Assembly: GCA_002731275.1 (NCBI GenBank)
Contig: PCBK01000052.1
Coordinates: 186,001 to 250,000, forward strand
DNA length: 64,000 bases
Direction of reading: 5' to 3'
From: Deltaproteobacteria bacterium
Lineage (GTDB): Bacteria; Myxococcota_C; UBA6777
In this document: positions 35,854-45,443 of the stretch, piece by piece
Layout of the letters: every line of letters begins with the position of its first letter
Position numbering within the stretch: the first letter of the stretch is position 1
Position numbers and translations under genes: made by a program
The notes under the pieces: generated by a model
Told to the model about the DNA's origin: nothing
The model's database searches: none
What the model saw: the letters and a program-made list of their open reading frames with translations, nothing else

Positions 35854-36450
35854 ATGGTTTCACGTCTTTGGCGTTCCTTTTCAGATACACTCTACGTCGC
35901 CTCAAAGGGGCGCCTCGCCACACTCCTACTCGTCCTCGTCACGCTCATCAACATCTTCATCTTCCCGTGGCACAAAGAGATCGTGTTTAAGCTCACAGGC
36001 GGCGCGACTCCCATCGACTGGAAGGTCTTTTACACTCCCCACCAATTCCAGTCTTACATCCACGCGCTCGGTACAGAGGGACGCCAGCACATCGTGCTCT
36101 TCGCCTTGACCCTCGATCTCCTCTACGCCTTCCTCAGCGCACTGTTGATCGGACTCTTTCTCGCCGCCCTGCTGCGGGAAGTGTTTGAGGAGACATCCCC
36201 AGGGATGTACTTGCAGTTGGTCCCCTTCATGGCGTTCTTTTTTGATGTAGTGGAGAACATTGGGATCGTGTGGATCTCACTGAGCTACCCGCTCTCGCAG
36301 ACGATGCTCGAAACAACAACCTCATTGGTCAGGATCGCTTCGACGGGCAAATGGTTGTTTGTCGCCCTCTCGTTCGCCTCCCTCTTGTTCTGCTTCCTCA
36401 GCACGATCCTGTTTAAACTCTTCGTCACCCCCACAAAGAAGAAATCCTGA
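35854..36450 (+). CDS. four-helix membrane protein of unknown function
   Basis: A 198-residue inner-membrane protein with four clear hydrophobic segments (about 22-41, 86-112, 123-145, 166-190) and a basic C-terminal tail. A loop of about 45 residues between helices one and two probably faces the periplasm. The FFFDVVENIGIVWISLSYP segment is the most distinctive stretch. I do not recognise the family. It is the last gene of the DUF938-DUF482 operon and is convergent with clpA. Confidence 0.65.
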   Translation: MVSRLWRSFSDTLYVASKGRLATLLLVLVTLINIFIFPWHKEIVFKLTGGATPIDWKVFYTPHQFQSYIHALGTEGRQHIVLFALTLDLLYAFLSALLIGLFLAALLREVFEETSPGMYLQLVPFMAFFFDVVENIGIVWISLSYPLSQTMLETTTSLVRIASTGKWLFVALSFASLLFCFLSTILFKLFVTPTKKKS

Positions 36451-36474
36451 GCCCCCTCAAAAAACCTTCGACCT

Positions 36475-38967
36475 CTACGCTTCCTCGTCAGCAGGTGTCT
36501 CTTCTTCCTCTTCAGTACGAGGAGTGCATTGGATGGAGAGACCACCTTCAGGTCCGTCTTTGGAAGGTTCTTGTGGTTTGGCTTCGAGATCGACGCGAAT
36601 GACGACCTCACCACCATTTTCAAGCTCACCAAAGAGGATCTCATCGGTCAACGGACGTTTGAGCTCTTCTTGGATGACCCTCGCGAGAGGACGGGCACCC
36701 ATCAGAGGATCGTAGCCCTTCTCTGCGAGCCAACGACGCGCATCTTGTTGAAGATCGATCGAGACCTTCTTCTCGGTCAATTGGATCTCCAACTCTTGGA
36801 TAAATTTATCGACGATACGATCCATCGCTTCGGGTTTGAGTGGCGCAAATGGGATACGTGCGTCCAGACGGTTGCGGAACTCAGGGGAGAAGAGCCGCTT
36901 GAACGCGGTCTCGTCTGCGCCGATGTTTGTGCTGTCGCCAAATCCAATACGTCTGGCCGTCAGATCACGCGCTCCGACGTTACTCGTCATGATCAAGATC
37001 ACGTGTCGGAAGTCCGTCGAGCGACCATTGTTGTCAGTCAATCGACCGTGATCCATGACCTGCAAGAGGATATTGAACACGTCGATATGTGCCTTCTCGA
37101 TCTCATCGAGCAACAACACAGCGTGGGGGTTTTTGTTGATCTTTTCAGTGAGCAGACCGCCCTGATCAAAGCCGACATACCCAGGAGGGGCACCGATCAA
37201 GCGGCTGACGGAGTGGGCTTCCATATACTCACTCATGTCAAAGCGGACAAATTGGATCCCAAGCGTACGCGCCATCTGCTTGGCCAACTCCGTCTTTCCG
37301 ACCCCGGTAGGTCCTGTAAACAAGAACGAACCGATCGGCTTTTCGGGGTTGCGTAGCCCTGCACGTGCCATCTTGATCGCGGTAGAGACGCGCTCGACAG
37401 CGTCATTCTGTCCAAACACGACACCCTTGAGATCTTTTTCGAGATCTTTGAGCGCTTGTTTGTCATCGACGCTGACCTGTTTGGGTGGGATCTGCGCCAT
37501 ACGTGCGACAGTCTCTTCGATATCGATACCTGTCACCCACGGCCACTCGGTGCGAGGAGGCCTTGGCTCTTCGATCTCGACTTCCCCGACTTCTTCTGCT
37601 TCTTCTGCGTCACGCTCAGCGTCGATTTTGTCTTGAAGACGTCTCATCTCGATACGATCTGCGTGGGGGATCTCGGCCTCCATCAGGCCATCCTCTTCAG
37701 CCGCAGTAAACTGGCGAAGTTTCACACCCGCAGCAGCTTCGTCGATCAGATCGATCGCTTTGTCTGGCAGCTTTCGATCGTGGAGGTATTTGGCGGAGAG
37801 CTCGACAGCGTTGGTGAGCGCTTCTTTCTCGAAGCGGACCTCGTGAAAGTCCTCATAGATCTTTTTGAGCCCTTCGAGGATCTCGATACAATCTTCTTCA
37901 GAAGGTTCGAGTACGTCGATCTTTTGAAAACGTCGCGCGAGTGCGCGATCTTTTTCGAAGTAGGAGCGATACTCTTTGTAGGTCGTCGAGCCGATACAAC
38001 GGAGTTTTCCACTTTGCAGCGCGGGTTTGAGCAGGTTGGAGGCGTCCATCGAACCACCTGAGGTCGCGCCTGCGCCAACAATGGTGTGAATTTCGTCGAT
38101 AAACAGCAGCGCGTTGTCCTCTTCTTCGAGGGCTTTGAGGACAGCCTTGAGACGGTTCTCAAAATCACCACGGTAGCGCGTCCCTGCGAGCAACATCCCC
38201 ATATCAAGTGAGAAGAGTTTGGCGTTGCGCAGTGGCGCGGGAACTTGTTCGTTGACGATGCGTTGGGCAAGACCTTCAGCGAGCGCCGTCTTACCAACAC
38301 CTGATTCACCGACGTAGAGGGGGTTATTTTTGCGTCGACGGCAGAGTACGTGGATGGTACGTGTGAGCTCTTTCTCGCGACCGATCAAGCGATCCAGCTC
38401 GCCTCGCTCGGCGGCTGCGGTCAACTCAGTACAAAAAGCCTCTAGAGGGCCTTTGTCTCCCATCGCGTCGTCACCTTCTTCAAAGGAAGAGGAGCCTGTG
38501 TCGTCGGAGAAGGACATGGAGGAAGAGGGATTGTCGAGCTTGGAGGTGCCGTGGCTAATAAAAGCGACAATGTCGAGCCTTTCAACGCCAGCTTCTTGGA
38601 GCATGTAGAGCGCGTGAGAGTCTTCTTCGCGGTAGATCGAGATCAGGATGTTGTAGCCCTTGACCTCTTTCTTACCTGCGCCCATGACATGCAAAGAGGC
38701 ACGCTGTAAGACGCGCTGAAATCCAAGGCTTGTTTGTGGTTGGAAGTAATACTCTTCAGGGACCACTTCGATCTCTTCGGAGAGGAACTCATCGAGCTGT
38801 TCCTTGAGCTTGTCAACGTCCGCTGCACAGTGTCGCAGCACCTTTACCGTCTCGTCATCGTGTAAAAGTGCGTACAGCAAGTGCTCGACGGTCACAAACT
38901 CGTGGCCGCGACGCCCTGCTTCATTGACAGCAACTTGAATGACGATCTCGACATCTTTACTCAGCAT
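36475..38967 (-). CDS. clpA: ClpA, ATP-dependent Clp protease ATPase subunit
   Basis: An 830-residue AAA+ unfoldase. The Clp N-domain (MLSKDVEIVIQVAVNEAGRRGHEFVTVEHLLYALL) starts at the chosen ATG 38967, with GAGG five bases upstream. The first ATPase ring has GESGVGKTALAEGLA and LFIDEIHTIVGAG. The second has GPTGVGKTELAK and VLLLDEIEKAHIDVFN. The short middle region and the presence of clpS upstream mark it as ClpA rather than ClpB or ClpC. An acidic Glu/Asp-rich insert (DAEEAEEVGEVEIEEPRPPRT) lies between the rings. The C-terminus also ends acidic. ClpA feeds substrates, including N-degron proteins brought by ClpS, to ClpP, which is not in this window. Confidence 0.95.
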   Translation of the reverse strand: MLSKDVEIVIQVAVNEAGRRGHEFVTVEHLLYALLHDDETVKVLRHCAADVDKLKEQLDEFLSEEIEVVPEEYYFQPQTSLGFQRVLQRASLHVMGAGKKEVKGYNILISIYREEDSHALYMLQEAGVERLDIVAFISHGTSKLDNPSSSMSFSDDTGSSSFEEGDDAMGDKGPLEAFCTELTAAAERGELDRLIGREKELTRTIHVLCRRRKNNPLYVGESGVGKTALAEGLAQRIVNEQVPAPLRNAKLFSLDMGMLLAGTRYRGDFENRLKAVLKALEEEDNALLFIDEIHTIVGAGATSGGSMDASNLLKPALQSGKLRCIGSTTYKEYRSYFEKDRALARRFQKIDVLEPSEEDCIEILEGLKKIYEDFHEVRFEKEALTNAVELSAKYLHDRKLPDKAIDLIDEAAAGVKLRQFTAAEEDGLMEAEIPHADRIEMRRLQDKIDAERDAEEAEEVGEVEIEEPRPPRTEWPWVTGIDIEETVARMAQIPPKQVSVDDKQALKDLEKDLKGVVFGQNDAVERVSTAIKMARAGLRNPEKPIGSFLFTGPTGVGKTELAKQMARTLGIQFVRFDMSEYMEAHSVSRLIGAPPGYVGFDQGGLLTEKINKNPHAVLLLDEIEKAHIDVFNILLQVMDHGRLTDNNGRSTDFRHVILIMTSNVGARDLTARRIGFGDSTNIGADETAFKRLFSPEFRNRLDARIPFAPLKPEAMDRIVDKFIQELEIQLTEKKVSIDLQQDARRWLAEKGYDPLMGARPLARVIQEELKRPLTDEILFGELENGGEVVIRVDLEAKPQEPSKDGPEGGLSIQCTPRTEEEEETPADEEA

Positions 38968-39116
38968 CTTTGCCTCATGTCCCAACCGGGTGTTCAGCCC
39001 AATCGGCTTCTGTGTTTGAAAAGTCTCTATCTTTAAGGATATCTACCACACGGTGTCGTCACTATGTCACACATATCCTCATCGTAGATGACAACCTGCC
39101 GTTTTTTGGCTCGGCT

Positions 39117-39464
39117 TTACTCATCAGGTTCCATACTCAAGAGGAGTGGGTGTTCATTCTCTCGGGCATAATCCATGACCTTATTGACCTTACTCTCGGC
39201 GATGTCCTTGGTGTACACGCCGATCGTCGCGATCCCTGTCATGTGCGCCTGCAACATCAAATGTGCGGCTTCTGTTGGGCTCTTGTGAAAAAACAACACC
39301 AGCACATGTGTGACGAATTCCTGGGTGGTATAATCGTCATTGTGGAGAATCACGCGATACAACTTGGGCCGTTTGGTGTTCACCTTCTCGCGTTCGAGCA
39401 CCCCAATGCCTTCTTTGCGCTCTCCATCTCTTCTGTTGTTGTCTTTCTTTCCTCCGGATGCCAT
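39117..39464 (-). CDS. clpS: ClpS adaptor protein
   Basis: A 115-residue protein with the ClpS core: PKLYRVILHNDDYTTQEFVTHVL, where the HNDDYT segment forms the N-degron pocket, then HLMLQAHMTGIATIGVYTKDIAE, matching the family's M..vH..G...g.y..d.Ae pattern. A charged and flexible N-terminal arm of about 35 residues is longer than in E. coli. ATG 39464 or 39470 could start it; no strong ribosome site decides. It is upstream of clpA on the same strand with a gap of about 150 bases. ClpS delivers proteins with destabilising N-terminal residues to ClpA. Confidence 0.93.
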   Translation of the reverse strand: MASGGKKDNNRRDGERKEGIGVLEREKVNTKRPKLYRVILHNDDYTTQEFVTHVLVLFFHKSPTEAAHLMLQAHMTGIATIGVYTKDIAESKVNKVMDYARENEHPLLLSMEPDE

Positions 39465-39533
39465 TTGCATTCACCCCATATTCTCTTCGTTCAGTGTCCA
39501 TTCATCTGTAAATCAATTCAATGTTCGTATCCT

Positions 39534-39561
39534 ATCATAGCAGAGCCAGCATACGGGGCAA
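39534..39561 (-). promoter_or_regulatory. candidate promoter for clpS
   Basis: On the minus strand TTGCCC is followed after 16 bases by TATGAT, about 65 bases before the clpS start. The -10 region and its downstream flank (CTATGATAGGATACG) nearly repeat those of the candidate promoter of the pseudo-rhomboid gene at 48.3 kb. The remaining intergenic bases to 39809 show no gene. Confidence 0.45.
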
Positions 39562-39809
39562 CGAGCGGATAACATTCGTCGCATGCTAAAGATAGATAAT
39601 GATGCATCTTCCCCTTGTAAAGCATATATCCCAAATCCCCTTTGAAATCACCACACCACCCTCACAACTCTCCCACTACACAAATCCAAATACTTTGTGG
39701 TAACGTATTGAATGCAAAACTCTCTTTCGGTCGGTTGTTCTCAAAAAAAGAGAAGCCTTCACCCAACACGTATCACTCGTCTCTATCGAGCTGAAAAGGT
39801 CTATTTTCG

Positions 39810-41000
39810 ATGAAAAAGCTCTCCTACATCGTCGCTTGCTGCGCCATTCCACTGTATATCGTCGCCTGCTCTCCCACATCCAAAGGCAACGAACAGACAA
39901 CCCAAGAGCCACACACACACGCCGAACAAACACACACCGAGCAAACCCAAGAACCTACCGTCTCAACAGAAGCATCGAGCGAACCAACAACCTCTCCCAC
40001 AGAGAAAGCGCAAGAGCCCATCGTACAAAATGAGCCCTCCCCAGAGCCGACAACGACACCTGACGCCGGCACAGAGACGCTTCCAGAGCAAGTCGCAGAA
40101 GCCCAGCCCGAGTCCGTACAAGAGGCCACGCCAGAAGCCGCTCCAGAGACAGGACGCAAAGATCGCGTGATCACAGGTGGAGATGTCTCTGGTTCGTGGT
40201 GTGGAAATATCGAAGTACAAGCAGCCATCACCATCCCCGCAGGCAAAACCCTCACGCTCTGCGCTGGCACCAAAGTCACACTCGCAGACGGTGTCACCGT
40301 TTCTGTCAAAGGTTCCTTGCTCGCCAACGGGACCAAGGCGATGCCCATCACGATGAAGCCTTCGCAGACGATGTGGCGAGGCCTACGTGTGGATGGAAAA
40401 GTCGTCGCAACATTCCTTGAGCTGCACAAGGGGAGTCTCTGCCTCGATGGTCGCGCGACTTCTGATCTCACATTCACACAGAGCCTGATCAACGAATGCT
40501 CTATCGCCGCAAGATTCATGAATGGTGGAACATTTATCAAGACGAAGTTTATCGGTGAGGGGAACTCGATCCACCTGACAGGTGGGACGTGGACGATGAC
40601 GGACTCCGTGATCGACCTAAAGAAACCGAGAATCGGCCCTGACTGCACGAAACTTCGAGGTGGCAACGCGATGTTCACACGGGTCCACTTTACAGGTTGC
40701 CACTGCCCCCTTCACTTCGCGAAATCGGACAAAGACATCCGTGTCGTCGACTCGATCTTCGATGGTGCGTCCTACCCCATGATGATCGCCAACACAAAGG
40801 GCGTGTTCTTGCGCAACCACTTTATCGGTGGCAGGGCACATATCCAGGATATCGGAGATGGAAAAAGTGTCAGCGTGAGCATCAACAACAATTACTTCGA
40901 CGGTAAGGCCCCAACCCTCGACACACAAAACAAAGCCCAGTTTACAGGACGAGGCAAATATGCCACAACTCCCTTTGCAAATGTAGGACCCCGTCCGTAG
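39810..41000 (+). CDS. lipoprotein with Glu/Pro/Thr-rich linker and beta-helix domain
   Basis: A 396-residue secreted protein. The signal peptide ends LYIVAC, a lipobox. Residues about 25-115 are an extended linker made of Thr, Glu, Pro, Gln and Ala with repeated TEQTQEP/SPEPTT-like words. The rest (about 120-396) resembles a right-handed parallel beta-helix: AGKTLTLCAGTKVTLADGVTVSVKGSLLANGT and later strand-turn repeats, with several cysteines. Such proteins commonly sit on the cell surface; binding partners are unknown. It is divergent from clpS. Confidence 0.75.
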   Translation: MKKLSYIVACCAIPLYIVACSPTSKGNEQTTQEPHTHAEQTHTEQTQEPTVSTEASSEPTTSPTEKAQEPIVQNEPSPEPTTTPDAGTETLPEQVAEAQPESVQEATPEAAPETGRKDRVITGGDVSGSWCGNIEVQAAITIPAGKTLTLCAGTKVTLADGVTVSVKGSLLANGTKAMPITMKPSQTMWRGLRVDGKVVATFLELHKGSLCLDGRATSDLTFTQSLINECSIAARFMNGGTFIKTKFIGEGNSIHLTGGTWTMTDSVIDLKKPRIGPDCTKLRGGNAMFTRVHFTGCHCPLHFAKSDKDIRVVDSIFDGASYPMMIANTKGVFLRNHFIGGRAHIQDIGDGKSVSVSINNNYFDGKAPTLDTQNKAQFTGRGKYATTPFANVGPRP

Positions 41001-41073
41001 AACCTCCCCCTATCGCCACACAGAAGGCACAGGTTCAACGGCTCTCATGACCAACAGAGCGAGAGGAATCAAC

Positions 41074-42078
41074 ATGCCTTCATGGGCCCCAGTCATCGAG
41101 GCCATCCAGCGCCGCGCGTCACTTCGCGAACAACTCCACAAAGAAAACACCTACGCTTATCGCCTCTTTCATGGCGCCGTCGAAGGCATCCCCGGTCTCT
41201 GCATCGACCGTTACGGCCCGCTGATTTTGGCACAGACCTTCAAAGACCCCGTGGGACAAGACGACCTTCCGGGACTAGAAGCGGTCCTGCGAGAGCACCT
41301 GTGGCCAGATCTACACTTTGTCTATAACCACCGAAAAAAGAAGCGATATGAGGACTTCGAGGAGTGGCACACTCCACAACCGGAGGCCCTCGAACAGATG
41401 GCGTTCGACGAGCTTGGTGTGCGCTACCACATCCAGGCACGTCACGAAGGGATCGACCCGTGGTTGTTTTTGGACATGAGGGTGGGACGACGTTACATGC
41501 TCGCACACGCCAAGGACAAGCGCGTGCTGAATTTGTTCGCGTACACGTGTGGGATTGGGGTTTGCGCAGCCCTCGCAGGCGCCAAAGAGGTCTGGAATGT
41601 CGATTTTGCCCAACGCAATTTGCAGATAGGCCGGGATAACGCTGCGCTCAACGATCTTCCCGTCCAACAGAGCAAATGGGTACAACAAGATGTCTTTCCT
41701 GTCATCAGACAGCTCGCAGGGTTGAAGGTCAAGGGTCGCGGGCGCAAACGCAGTTACGAGAAGATCGCACCTTCGACATTTGATATTGTCTTCCTCGACC
41801 CTCCAAAGTGGGCGAAAGGACCGTTTGGTGCGGTGGATCTAGTCAGGGACTACCAGAGCCTGTTTAAACCGGCGCTGCTCGCGACCAAACCTGGAGGGAC
41901 GTTGATCGCGACCAACAACGTCCACTATGTCGATCGCGATGAATGGCTCGCCTCACTCACACGCTGTGCAGAAAAAGCCGGTAGACCGATACAACATCTC
42001 GATGTATTGTTGCCCGAAGAAGATTTTCCTTCACATGATGGACAACCTCCGCTAAAAATCGCCTTGTGCAAGGTGTAA
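41074..42078 (+). CDS. RlmI/RlmK-like class I rRNA methyltransferase
   Basis: A 334-residue protein. Residues 1-100 are a PUA/EEHEE-like region (YRLFHGAVEGIPGLCIDRYG), which is conserved in RlmI-type enzymes. The catalytic half carries LNLFAYTCGIGVCAALAGAKEVWNVD (SAM-binding motif I) and FDIVFLDPPKWAKG (the DPP motif of the active site). These features fit a 23S rRNA cytosine or guanine methyltransferase of the RlmI/RlmK (PF10672) type. ATG 41074 with GAGG upstream is preferred over the ORF-track start. Exact target base is not determinable. Confidence 0.82.
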   Translation: MPSWAPVIEAIQRRASLREQLHKENTYAYRLFHGAVEGIPGLCIDRYGPLILAQTFKDPVGQDDLPGLEAVLREHLWPDLHFVYNHRKKKRYEDFEEWHTPQPEALEQMAFDELGVRYHIQARHEGIDPWLFLDMRVGRRYMLAHAKDKRVLNLFAYTCGIGVCAALAGAKEVWNVDFAQRNLQIGRDNAALNDLPVQQSKWVQQDVFPVIRQLAGLKVKGRGRKRSYEKIAPSTFDIVFLDPPKWAKGPFGAVDLVRDYQSLFKPALLATKPGGTLIATNNVHYVDRDEWLASLTRCAEKAGRPIQHLDVLLPEEDFPSHDGQPPLKIALCKV

Positions 42079-42140
42079 GGCTGTCGGATGGAAAAAAGCG
42101 ATTCCAAGTAAAAAGTCGATTGGAAAAGCCCAAGACAGCC
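42079..42140. repeat. nested inverted repeats after the rRNA methyltransferase gene
   Basis: GGCTGTC (42079-42085) pairs with GACAGCC (42134-42140), and inside it TTCCAA (42102-42107) pairs with TTGGAA (42120-42125). The outer arm begins directly after the TAA stop. There is no terminal U-tract on the plus strand, so this may be an RNA structure or protein site rather than a classic terminator. Confidence 0.45.
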
Positions 42141-42190
42141 CCAATAAGAAGTAATGTACGTTTGCCAAATCGCTGAGAAAGGAAACTGTG

Positions 42191-42844
42191 ATGTCACTCG
42201 CTGCTATGTGTTTGGACGATAAGGCGTCTATTTTGGAGATCAGCCAACATCTCAACGCGCTCAACCACCAAAGTCGTATGGGTGAGCTGTTTACTTTGGG
42301 TCCCAAGCACCAGGCGAGACTCTTTCAGAAAGCCGCGGCGTCACCAGCCCTCACCCTTGACTTCTTCGTCCCACAGGGGTGCTCGCCTTTGACACAAGTG
42401 ATTCACCACGGAAAAAACTCGCTCCCTGCCTTTCGATACTTTCAAAAACGCTTTTGTCTGCCCCAAGGTGGTCCCCCACGACTGTTTGGCTACAACGAGA
42501 CCTCGATCCGCCACCTCGTCGGTCCAGGCTACTTTGTCGCGTACTCCACTGAGGAGTATCCCACCTTGCGCGAACGCGGTGGCGTCGTGATCGACTACTA
42601 CCGCACCCCGGACAGTCGTGTGGCTCCCGGATGGCCTACCATCTCCCCTACAGACCAAGGTCTTCAGTCACTTGTGTACGGACACATGCAGGACTTTATG
42701 CGAGGCGTCTCTGAGCACGTCTCGATCGGCGCTGCATGGAGAAAAGGGACCTTCATCAACAGCTACTTCATCCTCTGCCGTGAGGCCTTCCTCGAACGCA
42801 AAGCGATTGAGGAAGACTCATCCAAAGACACACAAGACCAATAG
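42191..42844 (+). CDS. hypothetical protein
   Basis: A 217-residue soluble protein that I do not recognise. Motif-like stretches include DFFVPQGCSPLTQVIHHGKNSLPAFRYFQKRFC, GPGYFVAYST and GGVVIDYYRTPDSRVAPGWP. It has no signal peptide or membrane helix. GTG 42188 and ATG 42191 are adjacent; AAAGGAAA upstream suits the ATG. The His/Cys content in the middle could suggest a cofactor or metal site, but nothing decisive is seen. It is convergent with the small gene at 42.9 kb. Confidence 0.65.
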   Translation: MSLAAMCLDDKASILEISQHLNALNHQSRMGELFTLGPKHQARLFQKAAASPALTLDFFVPQGCSPLTQVIHHGKNSLPAFRYFQKRFCLPQGGPPRLFGYNETSIRHLVGPGYFVAYSTEEYPTLRERGGVVIDYYRTPDSRVAPGWPTISPTDQGLQSLVYGHMQDFMRGVSEHVSIGAAWRKGTFINSYFILCREAFLERKAIEEDSSKDTQDQ

Positions 42845-42864
42845 CAAAAAGCCCATCGCATGAG

Positions 42865-43206
42865 TTATTTGGGGTACGGGGAGAATTGTTCGGACCATTT
42901 GCGTCGCAGCTCGATCTTTTGTAGCTGTCTTTCGATCACAAGTGTCGCGAGCTTTGAGGGGATCTCAGTCAATACAGTGTTCTGAAACACTTCCTGGATC
43001 GCCTCTTCTGGGATATCGACTCTGTAGAGAATCTGCGTTAACTCCTGGTGATTTTTTTGCAGCAGATGTGTCATTCGCTCCTCAAGACGTGCCTGTAGCC
43101 ACTGCAGCCACGACTCCACATTCTCCAACCGATCGACCTTCATCGGTAGCTGGAATGTCTCACATAGCTGCTCTGCAGCTTCTCTCATCGTCTTTTGATC
43201 TTCCAT
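42865..43206 (-). CDS. small helical hypothetical protein
   Basis: A 113-residue, all-helical, charged protein without signal peptide. The pattern LENVESWLQWLQARLEERMTHLLQKNHQELTQIL suggests amphipathic helices. I do not recognise it. It lies convergent to the preceding gene with a 20-base gap and divergent from the FKBP gene. Confidence 0.55.
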   Translation of the reverse strand: MEDQKTMREAAEQLCETFQLPMKVDRLENVESWLQWLQARLEERMTHLLQKNHQELTQILYRVDIPEEAIQEVFQNTVLTEIPSKLATLVIERQLQKIELRRKWSEQFSPYPK

Positions 43207-43254
43207 TTTGTTTCCTTTTGTCTCTACTTTGTGGCGGTCTTTTTTCGGTTAGGG

Positions 43255-43283
43255 TTGTTCTCCCTGAGGGTCTTTGTTATGTT
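43255..43283 (+). promoter_or_regulatory. candidate promoter for the FKBP gene
   Basis: TTGTTC is followed after 17 bases by TATGTT, with the expected transcript start about 45 bases before the FKBP ATG at 43336. Confidence 0.4.
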
Positions 43284-43335
43284 GCCTCACGTATTGATTA
43301 ACACTGCCAACGATTGTTTGAAAAGGAGAACGCAC

Positions 43336-43665
43336 ATGGCGGAAGAATTGGTCATTGAAGATTTGCAGGTGGGTGATGGACTTGAGGCGAGCGTAGGCAA
43401 GCAGGTCTTCGTACACTACACAGGCTGGCTCACCAACGGACAAAAATTCGACTCTTCACTGGACAGAAACCAGGCATTTTCCTTCCGTCTCGGCGCAGGA
43501 ATGGTGATCAAAGGTTGGGATCAAGGCGTCAACGGGATGAAAGTCGGTGGAAAGCGTAAGCTCACGATCCCTTCGCACCTGGGCTACGGAGAAAGAGGCG
43601 CTGGCGGTGTCATCCCCCCCAACGCCACGCTGATCTTCGAAGTTGAGCTGCTCGACGTTCGCTAA
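43336..43665 (+). CDS. FKBP-type peptidyl-prolyl cis-trans isomerase
   Basis: A 109-residue single-domain FKBP. VHYTGWLTNGQKFDSSLDR, FRLGAGMVIKGWDQGVNGMKVGGKRKLTIPSHLGYGERG and IPPNATLIFEVELLDV are the full family signature, including the active-site Tyr, Phe, Trp and the Ile-Pro pair. The ORF track starts 47 codons too early; ATG 43336 has AAGGAG eight bases upstream and matches family length. It has no signal, so it should act in the cytoplasm as a proline isomerase and chaperone. Confidence 0.95.
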   Translation: MAEELVIEDLQVGDGLEASVGKQVFVHYTGWLTNGQKFDSSLDRNQAFSFRLGAGMVIKGWDQGVNGMKVGGKRKLTIPSHLGYGERGAGGVIPPNATLIFEVELLDVR

Positions 43666-43947
43666 TCCCTCCCTCCTCCCTCCCAGCCCACTCCCATACA
43701 CAAGCCCCACAACAGCGCCCGACTTGTCCACGAAAGAGAGGACAACTATTTTGGGAGAGCATCCGAAGATGTGTATCCAAGTCGGAATGTGAGCGCAGAA
43801 ACCGCGTGAAACTTGACTTTTTGGTGGGTGAGATGCGACGAAACATCTCACAAAACAAAGAGAAACAACACACGGTGTGCTTTGGCACGCGATGACAAAA
43901 TGTGCCCTTACAGATAAAGAGATTCGAAAAGAAAAGGAGTGTCCCTC

Positions 43948-45408
43948 ATGCGAGTGATGCGATGTATATGCATTGGATGGTTGTGTTTGGCGTTGTCTGG
44001 TTGTCCATCGAGCAGCCAACAAGTCAAAAAAGAAAATCCAATGGTCCGTTTACGAAGGCAACTGCGCTCAAGCAAAGCGTCCGTTAGGGTGCAGGCGATC
44101 AAGGAGATGGGGCAATACGGAGAGAAAGCTCGTCCGGCGATTCCGATGTTGCACCGTGCGATGATCCAGGACCGCAGCTCTCAAGTTCGTCAGGCAGCCT
44201 TGAGAGCATTGCAAGACATAGGTCCTGTCGCGATTCCCAAATGGCTGGTCGCGCTTGCGTCTCGGGATCCAGAGGTCAAAAAAATCGCTCGCTCAGGTCT
44301 CTCTCGCATGACCTCAGGAGACGCGGCGCAGCTCGCAGTCTCCCTCAACTCCCCTCTCTCTGTCGTACGCCAGGCCACCCTCTCCAAGCTCAAGGAGTTG
44401 GGGCCAGGCGCCAAGCCGGCCTTGCCTGTGTTGATCAAACATCTCAAAGATCAAGAGGTTGAGGTCAGAGAAGCAGCAGCCCGTGCGATCGGACAAATGG
44501 GACCAGCAGGGATCAAAGCAATGGATCCACTCGTGGAGTGCTTGATCGCCAACAAGGCGTGGTGGCGTGTCCGCGTAGCAGTCGCCTGGGCTCTTGGTGA
44601 GTTGGGCCCCAAAGCAGCTTCGACGGCTCCACAGATCGCAAACTTGATGCAGGACAAAGACAGTGATGTTGGGAAAGCCGCGATGAAAGCGCTCATCAAA
44701 CTCGGTCCCGCGGTGATCAAACCTCTCTCAGAGACGGTGATGGACAACTCCTGGCAGGTCAAACTCCAGGTCGCCAAGCTTCTCGGTATGATGGGAGCAA
44801 AAGGCGCTCCAGGGACCAAAATCCTCATCAACATCATCGGCGAGAGCGACACAGAGGTCCGCAAGCACGCTGTCATCTCCCTCGGCAAGATCGGTCCAGG
44901 AGCAGCCGCCGCAGTCCCCGCGCTCACCAAGCTCCTCCACACCCAAAAAGAAGAGCGCGTCATCTGGAAAAATACCGTCCTCAGCCTCGTCCGTATCGGG
45001 CCAGCAGGCCACACCGCGCTGCTTCAAGCGATGCAGCACAAAGAGCTGTGGTGGCTTCCTCCCAAAGTCGGAGAGATGTTAGGCGAGCTAGGTGATAAAC
45101 TTGGAAAACCAGGGATGCCTTTGTTGAGCAAGACGCTCCAAAGTGAGAAGTGGGAGGTCCGCCTTACGACGACGATGATCGTAAGAAAACTCGGCCCTTC
45201 AGCAGCGCCCCTCGTCAAAACGCTCATCCAGGCGCTACAAGACAAAGATGATCGCGTCAAAAATGGTGTCGCGAAAGCCCTCGGTAGCATCGGTTCACAA
45301 GCCAAATCAGCACTCCCCGCGCTCAAGAAAGTCCTCGAAGACAAGAGCACCCCCGCAAAACTCAAGACCTCAGTGCAGCAAGCCATTCAAAAGATCAAAA
45401 GCAGTTAA
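43948..45408 (+). CDS. HEAT-repeat lipoprotein
   Basis: A 486-residue lipoprotein. The signal peptide ends CLALSGC. The rest is a continuous array of about eleven HEAT/PBS-lyase-type repeats of some 37 residues, for example VRQAALRALQDIGPVAIPKW, VREAAARAIGQMGPAGI and VRKHAVISLGKIGPGAAAAV. Such arrays form a curved protein-binding surface, here held in the periplasm or on the outer membrane. ATG 43948 has AAAAGGAG eight bases upstream, better than the GTG used in the ORF track. No catalytic domain is visible. Partner proteins cannot be inferred. Confidence 0.85.
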   Translation: MRVMRCICIGWLCLALSGCPSSSQQVKKENPMVRLRRQLRSSKASVRVQAIKEMGQYGEKARPAIPMLHRAMIQDRSSQVRQAALRALQDIGPVAIPKWLVALASRDPEVKKIARSGLSRMTSGDAAQLAVSLNSPLSVVRQATLSKLKELGPGAKPALPVLIKHLKDQEVEVREAAARAIGQMGPAGIKAMDPLVECLIANKAWWRVRVAVAWALGELGPKAASTAPQIANLMQDKDSDVGKAAMKALIKLGPAVIKPLSETVMDNSWQVKLQVAKLLGMMGAKGAPGTKILINIIGESDTEVRKHAVISLGKIGPGAAAAVPALTKLLHTQKEERVIWKNTVLSLVRIGPAGHTALLQAMQHKELWWLPPKVGEMLGELGDKLGKPGMPLLSKTLQSEKWEVRLTTTMIVRKLGPSAAPLVKTLIQALQDKDDRVKNGVAKALGSIGSQAKSALPALKKVLEDKSTPAKLKTSVQQAIQKIKSS

Positions 45409-45443
45409 AACCCCTCCTCTCCGAACACGCAACCCCACCCAAG